A stretch of 64,000 nt of DNA from Cognatishimia maritima (GCF_900129685.1 NZ_FQWM01000007.1:1-64000); one strand, 5' to 3'; positions 9,768 through 19,397 are shown, counted from the first letter of the stretch. Made by a program: numbers and translations. The notes: generated by a model from the letters alone, not told the origin.

Positions 9768-9783
9768 TTGCATTAGATCGCAA
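9768..9783. promoter_or_regulatory. Candidate LysR-type operator (TTGC-N8-GCAA)
   Basis: The short divergent intergenic space between the ureohydrolase and the LysR gene contains TTGC-N8-GCAA with a further GCAA at 9758-9761. Interrupted dyads in this position are typical LysR binding sites. The arms are only 4 bp, so support is weak. Confidence 0.3.
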
Positions 9784-9801
9784 GTAAAATCGGAGGTCGA
9801 G

Positions 9802-10737
9802 TTGGCACGAAGAAAACGGATATTTTCAGGGAATGTAACCGAAGCTGACCTGAAGCTGATGCGGGTTTTTAGAACCGTAATTGAGTGTTCTGGCCTTTCG
9901 GCGGCTCAGATCGAATTGGGTGTCGGGGCGTCGACAATCTCACGCCAACTGTCCGATTTGGAAACCCGATTGGGCATACGTTTGTGCCACCGTGGCCGCG
10001 GAGGTTTTTCGTTGACGCAACAAGGTGAGCTGGCGCTTGAACATATCGATCGCCTGCTTGCCGCCGCAGAGGAATTCTCCACCAATATCGCTGCAATCAA
10101 CAACGAACTGGTGGGGCAAATCAACATTGGCATGATCGATTATACAGTGATCGATACACGTAATCCGCTTGTCCCTGCGATTAGTGCGTTTCGGGAACGC
10201 GCCCCAGAAGTCAATGTCAGCCTGATGACCGGTACACCGACCGAGGTTGAACGGGGAGTCATGGACGGAAAACTGCACATCGGGATCGTCCCAGATTATC
10301 AAAGACATCCAAGTCTGAATTACGCAGAGCTTTATGATGAAGAAGTTGGTCTTTATTGCGCGGCCAATCACCCGATTGCTGCGAAACTCCAAGCGGGGGA
10401 GGATATTTCCGAAAGCCAAGTTACGAAACACGCTTTGGTCCACCGTGGCTATTTTGAAAGCGACCGGCTGCGCGCCCTGAAACAGCATTTTCCTGTGGGA
10501 ACAGTCGCCTATCAAACAGAAGCTGTTATGGCGCTCGTTGGCTTTGGTTTGTACCTCGGATTCTTCCCTGCGCACTGTAAACACACGGCGCAGTTTCAAT
10601 TTTTAGAAGTTCTACCCGATGTTTTCGGCTTTTCGACTCCAATCATGGCGATCTGGCGCAGAGACCGAAACCAGTCGCAGATTTTGCAAGAGTTTTTAGA
10701 TCTCGTGCTCAATAGCAAACAGCGGACTGCGGTCTGA
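9802..10737 (+). CDS. LysR-family transcriptional regulator
   Basis: 311 aa with a TTG start 5 bases after CGGAGG. The N-terminal winged helix-turn-helix is at about residues 14-73 (MRVFRTVIECSGLSAAQIEL, then STISRQLSDLETRLGIRLC), followed by a linker helix and a periplasmic-binding-protein-like effector domain. It is divergent from the ureohydrolase-RidA-cyclodeaminase operon, the classical LysR arrangement, so it probably regulates that operon and possibly the convergent transporter. The inducer is unknown. Confidence 0.88.
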   Translation: MARRKRIFSGNVTEADLKLMRVFRTVIECSGLSAAQIELGVGASTISRQLSDLETRLGIRLCHRGRGGFSLTQQGELALEHIDRLLAAAEEFSTNIAAINNELVGQINIGMIDYTVIDTRNPLVPAISAFRERAPEVNVSLMTGTPTEVERGVMDGKLHIGIVPDYQRHPSLNYAELYDEEVGLYCAANHPIAAKLQAGEDISESQVTKHALVHRGYFESDRLRALKQHFPVGTVAYQTEAVMALVGFGLYLGFFPAHCKHTAQFQFLEVLPDVFGFSTPIMAIWRRDRNQSQILQEFLDLVLNSKQRTAV

Positions 10738-10878
10738 CCTTCGTAGGTCTAATGAACTGCAGGTCCAAATGCAGCGTTCACTGATAAGGACGAGGACCAA
10801 TTGCAGCACATTGTCTGATATTGGGGCAGGGCAGTATATGGCGGTTACCATTCATCGAAATTCCCGACGTGTCCTCGG

Positions 10879-11296
10879 ATGGGCTGGCAGCTACCCAATG
10901 AAACGCGACATAGCGATCCGGATGTTGAGAATGGCTATCACGTAGCACCGACCACCCTAGGTCTGCATCCTCTATTTGGATTGCGGTCGCCAATATTGTT
11001 CGCACGTTTACCAGAGGATCCTGCGCCAACACGGCTCCCCGAAGTCGATAAGAAACAATGGCAATCGCTATGATGCCACGTGGGTTCAAACTTTCTTCAA
11101 GACGATCAGGGTTGAGATGCTGCGGAACATTCGTGGCCGACGCGTCACGGAGCCGTGATGGCTATCTTCCATTGCGTCAAAGGGTTCTACAATCCGCGGC
11201 GAAAGCATTCACCATTGGGCCGTAGACGCTCTTTGCCTTCGAACGAAAAGCGGCCTAATTGAGTAGCAGGGGCGGTACAAAAACGTGGTAGGTCCA
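10879..11296 (+). mobile_element. Degraded IS3-family remnant (orfB 3' half and right end)
   Basis: This stretch matches the element at 1-353 along its whole length but has many substitutions and frame breaks. One frame gives MKRDIAIRMLRMAIT then a stop; another gives PILFARLPEDPAPT where the intact copy has CSHDYQKILRQ. The shared landmarks CAATATTGTTC, ACTTTCTTCAAGAC, GGGTTCTA and the terminal 28 bases are in the same order. No complete transposase can be made. It separates the guanidino locus from the nap operon and is old by its divergence. Confidence 0.8.
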
Positions 11297-11328
11297 GGGT
11301 TCAATGCACCGCCAACGCATACCGGCAG

Positions 11329-11586
11329 TCAAATCAAAACGCCCTTACGGCGGATCGCACAGCCAACAAGGCACGCAATGATACCGATCAAGATAGAAAT
11401 CACCATCTCGATGGCATCAATTTGGCTAAAGTCAAATTTCGCAAATAATAATGCTTCGAGAAGCCCAATGAGCGCGCCGCCCAATGCGGCAAAACCCCAT
11501 TTCCTCGTCATCATGCCGAATGCCAGACCGAGGATGCCCGGAAGGCTCAGCATGTTTGCGCCGATCATACCCAATATTTGCAACAT
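11329..11586 (-). CDS. Small hydrophobic membrane protein downstream of napC
   Basis: 85 aa, mostly hydrophobic, with about three predicted membrane segments (around residues 10-25, 31-48 and 58-78) and a basic C-terminus (RRKG). No known Nap subunit is recognised; it is not NapE, which is shorter and normally lies upstream of napF. The stop codon of napC is 20 bases before its start, so it is probably in the same operon. It could be an accessory nap protein or an unrelated small membrane protein kept next to the IS remnant. Confidence 0.55.
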   Translation of the reverse strand: MLQILGMIGANMLSLPGILGLAFGMMTRKWGFAALGGALIGLLEALLFAKFDFSQIDAIEMVISILIGIIACLVGCAIRRKGVLI

Positions 11587-11606
11587 CTCTTGCCCCTTCT
11601 TTGTTC

Positions 11607-12299
11607 TTATTGATCCAGATAGGTCCTGATTTCGTCGCTTTTGGCCTCGGAAAAGGTCATCTCCTCACCCAGTTTGGGCACCCCCAGCGCCTCTGAAATC
11701 TTTTGATATTCTTCTTGATATCCAGTGGGTAAGCTATGCGCGATGCCTTGGTGGCAATCGATACAGGTCATACCTGTGTCAATCGCGCGTTGGTGTTCAG
11801 CTGCGGCGCGCCGCTCTTGAATCGTGAAATCCATGTATTCGAACTCATGGCAGTTTCGGCATTCGCGGCTATCGCTGGCCTTCATTTTCTTCCAGACAGC
11901 GGCTGCCATCTTTAGCCGTCGCTCTTCGTATTTTTCAGGTGTAGATATGCTACCGATGGCTTCGTGGTAAACGTCCTTCACGGCCACAATCTTGGCTTGC
12001 ACCTTATGCTGCCATTCTTTGGGCACGTGGCAATCAGAACAGATGGCGCGGACGCCGGAATGATTGTTGTAGTGGACTGTTTCGCGATATTCACCAAGGT
12101 TGGTTTCCATCGTATGGCAAGAGACGCAGAACTCCTCGGTATTGGTCATCTCGAGCGACCAGTGGAAACCGCCCCAGAACAGGATTCCGGCCAAAAAGCC
12201 CGCAATCAGGGTGAAGCCAACGCTTAAGACGGCTGCTGGACTCCAAAACCACGTCCAAAGCCGCTGCAGACGATTTTGTTTGTCAGACGAATTTGCCAT
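11607..12299 (-). CDS. napC: Periplasmic nitrate reductase, tetrahaem quinol dehydrogenase NapC
   Basis: 230 aa. A single N-terminal membrane anchor (about residues 20-40) is followed by four haem c motifs: CVSCH, CSDCH, CRNCH and CIDCH. This is the NapC/NirT architecture, which takes electrons from membrane quinol and passes them to NapB and NapA in the periplasm. It starts 24 bases after napB on the same strand. Confidence 0.95.
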   Translation of the reverse strand: MANSSDKQNRLQRLWTWFWSPAAVLSVGFTLIAGFLAGILFWGGFHWSLEMTNTEEFCVSCHTMETNLGEYRETVHYNNHSGVRAICSDCHVPKEWQHKVQAKIVAVKDVYHEAIGSISTPEKYEERRLKMAAAVWKKMKASDSRECRNCHEFEYMDFTIQERRAAAEHQRAIDTGMTCIDCHQGIAHSLPTGYQEEYQKISEALGVPKLGEEMTFSEAKSDEIRTYLDQ

Positions 12300-12323
12300 G
12301 ACAGTCTCTCCTCTTGCTTGGGC

Positions 12324-12776
12324 TTAGTCTGTGCTGGATGGTTGGAAAATATTATCGACCAACGGCAGAGCATCGGCTTGCGGCACATGGCATTGGTTAC
12401 AGAAGTAGCGCGTGCCCGCGATATGATCGAGTTCCGCCCCATCGCGATCCAGATAGTGGGTCATCGACAGGGTTGGTGCATCGCGTTCACCGGCTTTTGT
12501 CCAGTCGTGGCAGGCGAGACATTGGTTCACCTTAAGGTCCATCTGGTACTGGTCGATGGAATGCGGGATCAACGGCGGCTGTTGCCGGTAGTTGCGCTGC
12601 ATCCGTCGGTCAACGGTGCCCGGGATTTCGGCTGTTGTAACCGGCTCATCGACATCGGCACCGCGCAGATTGGTCACTGATTGCGCAACGGCAAAGCCCG
12701 CCAACGTGATTGCTGCTGCAAGAACGCCAGCTCCTAGAACTTTGGTCTTTCTCATGGAAAACAGTTTCTTAGACAT
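12324..12776 (-). CDS. napB: Periplasmic nitrate reductase, dihaem cytochrome subunit NapB
   Basis: 150 aa from the ATG at 12776, which follows GAGGTG at a good distance; an in-frame GTG at 12788 would overlap the napA stop. A signal peptide is present (VLGAGVLAAAITLAGFAVAQ). Two haem c motifs, CLACH and CNQCH, are in the C-terminal half. NapB passes electrons from NapC to NapA. Its start is 8 bases after the napA stop codon. Confidence 0.95.
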   Translation of the reverse strand: MSKKLFSMRKTKVLGAGVLAAAITLAGFAVAQSVTNLRGADVDEPVTTAEIPGTVDRRMQRNYRQQPPLIPHSIDQYQMDLKVNQCLACHDWTKAGERDAPTLSMTHYLDRDGAELDHIAGTRYFCNQCHVPQADALPLVDNIFQPSSTD

Positions 12777-12784
12777 GGGACACC

Positions 12785-15277
12785 TCACGCGCGCTCGACT
12801 TTACAGGCACATTTTTTGAAGTCGGTTTCTTTTGAAAGCGGACAGGTCGCATCCAGCGTCAGCTTGTTGGTCAATTGGCCTTCGTCAAACCAAGGCATGA
12901 ACACCAGGCCGCGTGGCACTTTGTTACGCCCACGGGTTTCCACGCGGCTGTTGACCTCGCCCCGTCGCGTCGACAGTGTGATTTCTTGCCCGCGTCGCAG
13001 CCCACGCTCGCGTGCGTCTTCCGGGTGCATGAAGACAACGGCAGATGGGAACGATTTATGCAGTTCAGGCACACGGCGTGTCATTGAGCCAGAGTGCCAG
13101 TGTTCCAGCACACGCCCAGTGCAGAGCCAAAGATCAAACTCTTCATCAGGCTCTTCCGCAGCGGGTTCGTATGGCGCGAAGATGATATTCGCTTTGCCGT
13201 CCGGCTTCCCGTAAAACCGTACGCCTTCGCCCTCGGGAACATAGGGGTCGTGCCCTTCGCGGAAGCGGTATCGTGTCTCTTTCCCATCAACGACAGGCCA
13301 GCGCAGGCCCGGGACCTCGTGATAGGTGTCAAACGACGCCAGGTCGTGGGCGTGGCCCCGTCCAAATGACGCGTATTCTTCGAAAAGGCCTTTTTGGACA
13401 TAGAACCCGAAGTGCTCGGACTCGTCGTTGTCAAACCCATCGTAGGTTTCTGATAATGGGTATCTGTCGACAGAGCCGTTGGCAAAGAGCACGTCATAGA
13501 GCGTTTTACCTGCCAGCTCAGGCTTCTGAGCAACAAGGTCTTCGCCCCATGCTTCTTCGACAGTGAAGCGCTTTGAGAATTCCATCAGTTGCCAGAGATC
13601 AGATTTTGCCTCACCCGGAGCCTTAACCTGCTGCCGCCAGAACTGTGTCCGGCGCTCGGCATTCCCGTAGGCGCCTTCTTTTTCCACCCACATGGCTGTC
13701 GGCAGGATCAAATCTGCGGATGTCGCTGTAATCGTTGGATATGGGTCAGAGACCGCAATGAAGTTTTCTGGGTTGCGATAGCCCGGAAGGCCTTCTTCGT
13801 TGATATTAGGTGCCGCTTGCATATTGTTGTTGCACTGCACCCAATAGGCGTTCAATTCGCCGTCTTTCAGCTTTCGGTTTTGAAGAACGGCGTGGAAACC
13901 GGGCTTTGCAGGAATGGTGCCGGCGGGAACGTTCCAGGCGGTTTCACAGATCTCTCGGTGCTTGTCGTTCATCACAACCATGTCGGCTGGCAGGCGGTGA
14001 GCGAAGGTGCCCACCTCACGCGCAGTGCCGCAGGCCGATGGTTGGCCGGTCAGTGAGAACGGAGAGTTGCCGGGTTCGGAAATTTTGCCGGTCAATAGGT
14101 GGACGTTGTACATCAACCCGTTCACCCAAGAACCACGCGTGTGCTGGTTGAATCCCATGGTCCAAAGGCTCATGACCTTGCGATTTGGGTCTGCGTACTG
14201 CTGGGCGAGGCGCTCTAGTTTAGCGGCTGGGACACCGGACATCTCGGAGACACGTTCAAGCGTGTATTCGGAAACCGCTTTGGCGTATTCTTCAAAACTG
14301 ATCTTCTCAAGCGCCCCGGAGTTTGGATTTTCTGCTTCTTGCTGCAGCGGGTGCTCATCGCGCAGGCCATAGCCAATATCGGTGGCCGTTTTGGTGAAAT
14401 TGACGTGTTTTGAAACGAACTCTTCGTTCACGGCACCGTTCTGAATGATGTAATTCGCGATGTAGTTCAAAATCGCCAGATCGGTTTGCGGCGTGAACAC
14501 CATGCCATTGTCAGCCAGTTCAAAGGAGCGATGCTCGTAGGTCGACAGAACATGCACCTCTGCACCGGGTTTGGTCAGGCGCGTGTCGGTAAGCCGCGAC
14601 CAAAGGATCGGGTGCATTTCCGCCATGTTAGAGCCCCAGAGAACGAAAGTGTCCGCAGCTTCTAAATCGTCATAACAGCCCATTGGCTCATCAATGCCGA
14701 AGGCGCGAATGAAACCGACCACGGCAGATGCCATACAGTGGCGCGCATTCGGGTCAATGTTATTGGAGCGGAAGCCTGCCTTCATCAGTTTCGCGGCCGC
14801 GTAACCCTCCCAGACTGTCCACTGACCGGAGCCAAACATCCCAACACTGGTTGGGCCTTTCGTGGCCAACGCTTCTTTCCATTTCTGCGCCATAATGTCG
14901 AAGGCTTCGTCCCAGCTGACAGGTTCGAATTCGCCGTTCTTATCGTAGACACCGTTGGTTTTGCGCAGCATCGGCTGGGTCAACCGGTCCTTGCCGTACA
15001 TGATTTTCGATAGGAAATAGCCCTTGATACAATTCAGACCTCGGTTGACCGGCGCGTTCGGATCACCTTGGGTCGCAACGACACGCCCCTCTTTGGTGCC
15101 GACGAGAACTGAACAACCGGTGCCGCAAAACCGACACGCCGCCTTGTCCCAGCGAATGTCCGGCGCGCCTTGCTGTGCGACGGCCCCTGATCCGGAAAGT
15201 GGGATACCTGCAGCCGCAGCAGTCGCAGATACAGCCGAGGCTTTCAAAAAGGTTCGGCGGGAGTCAGAGATGGTCAT
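12785..15277 (-). CDS. napA: Periplasmic nitrate reductase catalytic subunit NapA
   Basis: 830 aa from the ATG at 15277, the usual NapA length; a longer in-frame start at 15325 lies inside napD and adds 16 residues before the Tat signal. The Tat motif is SRRTFLK (residues 6-12). One [4Fe-4S] cluster is held by Cys48, 51, 55 and 83 (CRFCGTGC ... NCIKG), and the molybdenum-ligand cysteine is in [10 protein letters not shown]. The enzyme reduces nitrate to nitrite in the periplasm using bis-MGD. The start overlaps the end of napD by 14 bases, consistent with translational coupling. Confidence 0.97.
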   Translation of the reverse strand: MTISDSRRTFLKASAVSATAAAAGIPLSGSGAVAQQGAPDIRWDKAACRFCGTGCSVLVGTKEGRVVATQGDPNAPVNRGLNCIKGYFLSKIMYGKDRLTQPMLRKTNGVYDKNGEFEPVSWDEAFDIMAQKWKEALATKGPTSVGMFGSGQWTVWEGYAAAKLMKAGFRSNNIDPNARHCMASAVVGFIRAFGIDEPMGCYDDLEAADTFVLWGSNMAEMHPILWSRLTDTRLTKPGAEVHVLSTYEHRSFELADNGMVFTPQTDLAILNYIANYIIQNGAVNEEFVSKHVNFTKTATDIGYGLRDEHPLQQEAENPNSGALEKISFEEYAKAVSEYTLERVSEMSGVPAAKLERLAQQYADPNRKVMSLWTMGFNQHTRGSWVNGLMYNVHLLTGKISEPGNSPFSLTGQPSACGTAREVGTFAHRLPADMVVMNDKHREICETAWNVPAGTIPAKPGFHAVLQNRKLKDGELNAYWVQCNNNMQAAPNINEEGLPGYRNPENFIAVSDPYPTITATSADLILPTAMWVEKEGAYGNAERRTQFWRQQVKAPGEAKSDLWQLMEFSKRFTVEEAWGEDLVAQKPELAGKTLYDVLFANGSVDRYPLSETYDGFDNDESEHFGFYVQKGLFEEYASFGRGHAHDLASFDTYHEVPGLRWPVVDGKETRYRFREGHDPYVPEGEGVRFYGKPDGKANIIFAPYEPAAEEPDEEFDLWLCTGRVLEHWHSGSMTRRVPELHKSFPSAVVFMHPEDARERGLRRGQEITLSTRRGEVNSRVETRGRNKVPRGLVFMPWFDEGQLTNKLTLDATCPLSKETDFKKCACKVERA

Positions 15278-15545
15278 GGGCAAGGCCTCCGGCGGGTTGT
15301 GGTATGATTTCGGGGTGTTCTTCAAAGTGATGATAGGTCAGCGTCAGCGACAGCACGCCGGGCACCTGATGCAGTTCCATGATGGTCTCAGAGGCGCGCC
15401 GTTGGTCCGTGTCTTCCACGACAACCACAAATCGCCCGTCCTTGGAAACGGCGTGCACCTCGACGCCCTTGAAAGCTTCAAGCTTGGACCGAACATCTCC
15501 GGTCGTGCTTGGATCAATGTGCACAAGGCAGCCGCAGATGTTCAT
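15264..15545 (-). CDS. napD: NapA maturation chaperone NapD
   Basis: 93 aa, ferredoxin-like fold pattern beginning [12 protein letters not shown], with [24 protein letters not shown] in the middle. NapD binds the Tat signal of NapA and holds back export until the cofactor is loaded. It overlaps napF by 4 bases upstream and napA downstream. Confidence 0.93.
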   Translation of the reverse strand: MNICGCLVHIDPSTTGDVRSKLEAFKGVEVHAVSKDGRFVVVVEDTDQRRASETIMELHQVPGVLSLTLTYHHFEEHPEIIPQPAGGLAHDHL

Positions 15546-16051
15546 GCCATAGCCTTTTCTTTAGGGAGGATTGTCTGAAGAGTGATGGCCGAAACGGGGC
15601 ACATCGAAAGGCATGCGCCACAGCCATTACAACGGGTGGCATCCACCTTGACCTGACCAACGGGCCCGCTGTGTAGATCAAAACGGAGCGCGCTTATCTC
15701 ACAAACGTCGGTGCAGCTCCGGCACGTCACGCCCTGATGTAGAAGGCAGGTGTTCTGCAGTACGGCTTTCAGCTGCCAAGGTGGCTCAGATAGGTCAAAT
15801 ACATCTTCATCACAGGCCGCAGCACATGCTTCACAGAAGGTGCAAGCCCCAAGCGAAAAATCGACTACCGGTGTCCCTGCGGGCCCTGCGACAAGGATCG
15901 CTTCCGGGCAGCTTCGAATGCAGTCCGCGCATGAAGTGCATGCATGTCTTATTCGCATTTCTGTCGACCAAGGCGGCCGAAACGCTCCGTTACGCGCACG
16001 GCGATTGGCCGATGCGCTTGGCTGTAAACGGGTGTCGTCTGTTAGTTCCAC
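15542..16051 (-). CDS. napF: Ferredoxin-type protein NapF
   Basis: 169 aa with a probable GTG start. Four cysteine clusters for [4Fe-4S] centres are visible: CTSCADCIRSCP, CTFCEACAAACDED, CRSCTDVC and CNGCGACLSMCP. NapF is a cytoplasmic iron-sulfur protein that assists NapA maturation. It is the first recognisable gene of the operon; no napE was found upstream. Confidence 0.92.
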   Translation of the reverse strand: MELTDDTRLQPSASANRRARNGAFRPPWSTEMRIRHACTSCADCIRSCPEAILVAGPAGTPVVDFSLGACTFCEACAAACDEDVFDLSEPPWQLKAVLQNTCLLHQGVTCRSCTDVCEISALRFDLHSGPVGQVKVDATRCNGCGACLSMCPVSAITLQTILPKEKAMA

Positions 16052-16159
16052 TGTTGGCTCAATATTCTTAGAGCGGCGGAAAAATTACGCAGAACACCTA
16101 CGCAATTGTCTCCTCCCAAAGATTCTTGAACAACTTAAATCAGGACGCCGAAATCGCTC

Positions 16160-16173
16160 TTGATCAAAGTCAA
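16160..16173. promoter_or_regulatory. FNR/Dnr-type box upstream of the nap operon
   Basis: TTGATCAAAGTCAA matches the TTGAT-N4-ATCAA consensus at all but one of the ten conserved bases. It lies 109 bases upstream of the napF start and just past the end of the Crp/Fnr gene at 16184. This is the expected site for oxygen- or nitric-oxide-responsive control of nap. Confidence 0.75.
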
Positions 16174-16183
16174 GAACGGGAGC

Positions 16184-16897
16184 CTAAAGGAATTCCGAAG
16201 ACAGTTTTATTAAGGCCTTTCGGTCACGGACCGTGATGACTCTCTTTTCCAGGCTGACACCATGCGATTGTAATTGTTTGAAAAGCCGCGACAATGTCTC
16301 CGGTGTGACGCCCAACAGTGCTGCCAGAATTTTCTTTTCAAAAGGCACCTCAAGCCGCGCTGAAGTTTGCTGATCGTCGGTCGCGGTGAGGATATATTGC
16401 ACCAAGCGTTCCTGCGCAGAGTTGGTTTTCAAACTTTCAATTTGCCGAACAAGCTTGTGCAAATGTAGCACTATGCCCGCCAGCACCGCCTCTGCGGTTT
16501 CGGGCTGTTGCAAGATGGATTGCTTTAGAATTGGTTTGGGCACGCGCAGCACAACGCTGTCTTGCAGTGCCGATGCTGTCGCCGGATAGGTTGCGTCATT
16601 GAAGGCAAGCGCTTCAGCAAAACTGTGACCTTCGTGAAAGATTTCGATGACGGCTTCGCGACCATCGATCTGATTGATTGATAGTTTGACTGTACCTGAA
16701 AGCACGCAATATACGCCGTCGACGGTGTCCCCTTTATGAAAAAGAACCTCCCCCGAACTCATGTGAATGCGATCTGAATTTGAAAGAATGGACCTAAGCA
16801 GCTGATCAGGCAAAGCACCGAAGAAGTGGCTTGAGCAGATCCGTTTCAGCTCGAGTGGAGTGAACGTGTTTTGCAACGCATGTTGTGACATTGGCAT
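16184..16897 (-). CDS. Crp/Fnr-family transcriptional regulator (Dnr/NnrR-like)
   Basis: 237 aa. A cyclic-nucleotide-binding-type sensor domain (about residues 25-140, with LFHKGDTVDGVYCVLSGTVKLS) is followed by a winged helix whose recognition helix reads TPETLSRLFKQL. The E-x2-SR pattern is that of FNR, which reads TTGAT half-sites. The N-terminal cluster of cysteines needed for an FNR-type [4Fe-4S] sensor is absent, so it is more like the Dnr/NnrR group, often haem or NO sensors. It lies directly upstream of the nap operon with a matching box between them. Confidence 0.85.
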   Translation of the reverse strand: MPMSQHALQNTFTPLELKRICSSHFFGALPDQLLRSILSNSDRIHMSSGEVLFHKGDTVDGVYCVLSGTVKLSINQIDGREAVIEIFHEGHSFAEALAFNDATYPATASALQDSVVLRVPKPILKQSILQQPETAEAVLAGIVLHLHKLVRQIESLKTNSAQERLVQYILTATDDQQTSARLEVPFEKKILAALLGVTPETLSRLFKQLQSHGVSLEKRVITVRDRKALIKLSSEFL

Positions 16898-17628
16898 CTG
16901 AACGCCTCCAAATTTGCCTTAAGTAACAGACTTTCATGAGGTTTTGTCAAATGGCGGCTTAAGCCGACGAACTGTTATGTTTTGATCGGAACTTGTCGTC
17001 TGAAGAACTTGAAACTGCCCAAAGCAAACATTTGCTTGCTCCTGAGCGAGCGTCAGGTTCCCGCCATACATGATTTCAAAGGAATTTCCCGCGATGGATC
17101 GTTGTCCTTCCTCGTGAGTTGGCTGATCACGCATCGTGATCTGGTCCCGTGGTTAGGGCAGTCTCAGCTCAACTAAGCGGCATCCTTTTGTGGTTTTATG
17201 TTGGGTTTTGCTTTTTTCCTCCTCCAATGCGTCGCTGGGCCTGTGTATCTCAGGCATGGAATTTGGGGGCATGCAGCGTTACAAAATTTCATCCAGAGCT
17301 TGATGACGCTCAGGCCGTGAAGCTGACACTGTGCACTTCGAAATGGATCGTCCGCAGGCTGATCTTTGCGATCGGTTTTTGCGAGATGTAGCAATGCGAA
17401 ACGCATTTTTAGATGTCTTAAACTCGATGATTCACAGGGAGACTGTCGCGCATCGCGCCCATTGGCGTTCGAGAAAAGATGTAAAAAATATAGTTTTAAC
17501 AGTGGTTTGGGGAAATTTTGTCTTGCGAAAATCTATCTACTAATTTTTTAGTTGACGAAATTTGATTCGTTTGTCACGTTTGTGAAACCGGCCAAGGCTG
17601 GTAAAAATAGTTACATTGGGAGGAAAAG
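16898..17628. other. Intergenic stretch, about 730 bp
   Basis: Only short frames of up to 80 codons occur here, without motifs, and none is supported by a good ribosome site. It must hold the divergent promoters of the Crp/Fnr gene and the glycerol-transporter operon. Two direct repeats of CGTTTGT at about 17567-17584, shortly before the operon, are a possible DeoR/GlpR-type site but too short to claim. Confidence 0.4.
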
Positions 17629-19365
17629 ATGCGGACGTATCTTCTTTCCGCAGTGGCGGCGGCTGCCGTAATTGCGGGTACACACTCGGTTTATGCCGAT
17701 GAGGCGGCAGCCAAACGTTGGATTGATACCGAATTCCAGCCATCCACGCTCAGCAAAGATGAGCAGATGTCTGAGATGCAATGGTTCATCAAGGCAGCAC
17801 AGCCTTATTCGGGCATGGAAATCAACGTTTTGTCCGAAGGCATTCCAACACACGGCTATGAAGCCGAGGTGCTGACGAAAGCCTTTGAGGAAATCACTGG
17901 CATCAAAGTGAACCACCAGATCCTCGGCGAGGGTGAGGTTGTTCAGGCGGTGCAAACCCAGATGCAGACCAAGCGCAACCTCTACGATGGTTACGTAAAT
18001 GACTCCGACTTGATCGGCACACACTCTCGTTTGCAGCTGGCTTACAACCTGACCGACATGATGGCGGGTGACTGGGCAGACACTACGTCCCCGACTCTGG
18101 ATTTGGACGACTTCATGGGCACCCAGTTCACCACCGGCCCAGACGGTGACCTCTATCAGCTGCCAGACCAGCAGTTCGCGAACCTCTATTGGTTCCGCAA
18201 AGACTGGTTTGATCGCGAAGACTTCCAGCAGGCTTTCAAAGCGAAATACGGCTATGATCTGGGTGTTCCAGTCAACTGGTCCGCTTACGAAGATATCGCT
18301 GAGTTCTTCTCTAACGATGTGAAAGAAATCGACGGCACCGCCATCTACGGCCACATGGATTATGGCAAACGCGCCCCTGACTTGGGTTGGCGTATGACCG
18401 ATGCCTGGCTCTCTATGGCAGGCGCTGGCTCCAAGGGGGAACCAAACGGTGTTCCAATCGACGAATGGGGCATTCGCATGGAAGCGGGGTCTTGTAACCC
18501 AGCCGGCGCAAGCGTAACGCGTGGTGGTGCGGCGAACGGCCCAGCAGCGGTCTATGCGATCCGCAAATGGGACGAATGGCTGCGGAACTATGCCCCTCCT
18601 GGTGCGGCTTCCTTTGACTTCTATCAGTCCTTGCCAGCTTTGAGCCAAGGCAACGTCGCGCAGCAGATCTTCTGGTACACAGCCTTCACTGCAGACATGG
18701 TGAAACCACAGTCTGAAGGCAACAACACGGTGGATGCCGATGGCAACCCACTGTGGCGCATGGCTCCATCTCCGCATGGCCCATATTGGGAAAAAGGCCA
18801 GAAGGTTGGCTATCAGGACGTGGGGTCTTGGACCTTCCTGAAGTCCACACCATCTGAGCGCGCACAAGCGGCATGGCTCTATGCTCAGTTCGTGACGTCC
18901 AAGACCGTTGATGTGAAGAAATCCCACGTTGGTCTGACGTTCACACGCGACTCTTCCGTGAACCATGCGTCCTTCACTGAACGTGCCCCAAAACTGGGCG
19001 GTCTGGTTGAGTTCTACCGCTCCCCTGACCGTGTTGCATGGTCTCCAACCGGTGTGAACGTGCCTGACTATCCAAAGCTGGCACAGATCTGGTGGCAGCA
19101 GATTGGTGATGTGAACTCCGGTGCATTTACTCCGCAAGAGGCGATGGATCGTCTGGCTGAGGAAATGGACATCACTATGGCCCGTATGCAGCGTGCGGAC
19201 GAAGCTCAGAACGTCTACGGCGGCTGCGGTCCTCGTCTGAACGAAGAGCGTGACGCCGAGTGGTGGTTTGAAAACGGCGGCGCAAAGCCAAAACTGGCGA
19301 ACGAAAAGCCACAGGGTGAAACCGTGAAATACGACGATCTCGTCGCGCGCTGGAACTCTAACTAA
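17629..19365 (+). CDS. glpV: Glycerol-type ABC transporter, periplasmic substrate-binding protein (GlpV-like)
   Basis: 578 aa with GGGAGG before the ATG and a Sec signal peptide (residues 1-24, cleavage near VYADE). It is unusually long for a sugar-binding protein, as is GlpV of the Rhizobium glpSTPQV system. Sequence features include a first lobe with GMEINVLSEGIPTHGYEAEV and a long insert rich in Trp and Tyr. The following order of two ATPases, two permeases and a DUF2160 membrane protein is that of the glycerol transporter, here with the binding protein placed first. No glycerol kinase or glycerol-3-phosphate dehydrogenase gene is in the window. Confidence 0.85.
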   Translation: MRTYLLSAVAAAAVIAGTHSVYADEAAAKRWIDTEFQPSTLSKDEQMSEMQWFIKAAQPYSGMEINVLSEGIPTHGYEAEVLTKAFEEITGIKVNHQILGEGEVVQAVQTQMQTKRNLYDGYVNDSDLIGTHSRLQLAYNLTDMMAGDWADTTSPTLDLDDFMGTQFTTGPDGDLYQLPDQQFANLYWFRKDWFDREDFQQAFKAKYGYDLGVPVNWSAYEDIAEFFSNDVKEIDGTAIYGHMDYGKRAPDLGWRMTDAWLSMAGAGSKGEPNGVPIDEWGIRMEAGSCNPAGASVTRGGAANGPAAVYAIRKWDEWLRNYAPPGAASFDFYQSLPALSQGNVAQQIFWYTAFTADMVKPQSEGNNTVDADGNPLWRMAPSPHGPYWEKGQKVGYQDVGSWTFLKSTPSERAQAAWLYAQFVTSKTVDVKKSHVGLTFTRDSSVNHASFTERAPKLGGLVEFYRSPDRVAWSPTGVNVPDYPKLAQIWWQQIGDVNSGAFTPQEAMDRLAEEMDITMARMQRADEAQNVYGGCGPRLNEERDAEWWFENGGAKPKLANEKPQGETVKYDDLVARWNSN

Positions 19366-19397
19366 CCGCTAGCAGCAACTCCCCGTTGCTAGGCCAA

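Noticed and set aside
11329-11586. Small protein as NapE
   Set aside because: Too long, with about three membrane segments, and placed after napC instead of before napF.
16982-17551. Several short frames between the Crp/Fnr gene and glpV
   Set aside because: None has a family motif, a membrane pattern or a good ribosome site, and they overlap each other on both strands.
17611-19137. 508-codon frame on the minus strand inside glpV
   Set aside because: It is a shadow of the glpV codon usage; the plus-strand protein has a signal peptide and clear family match.
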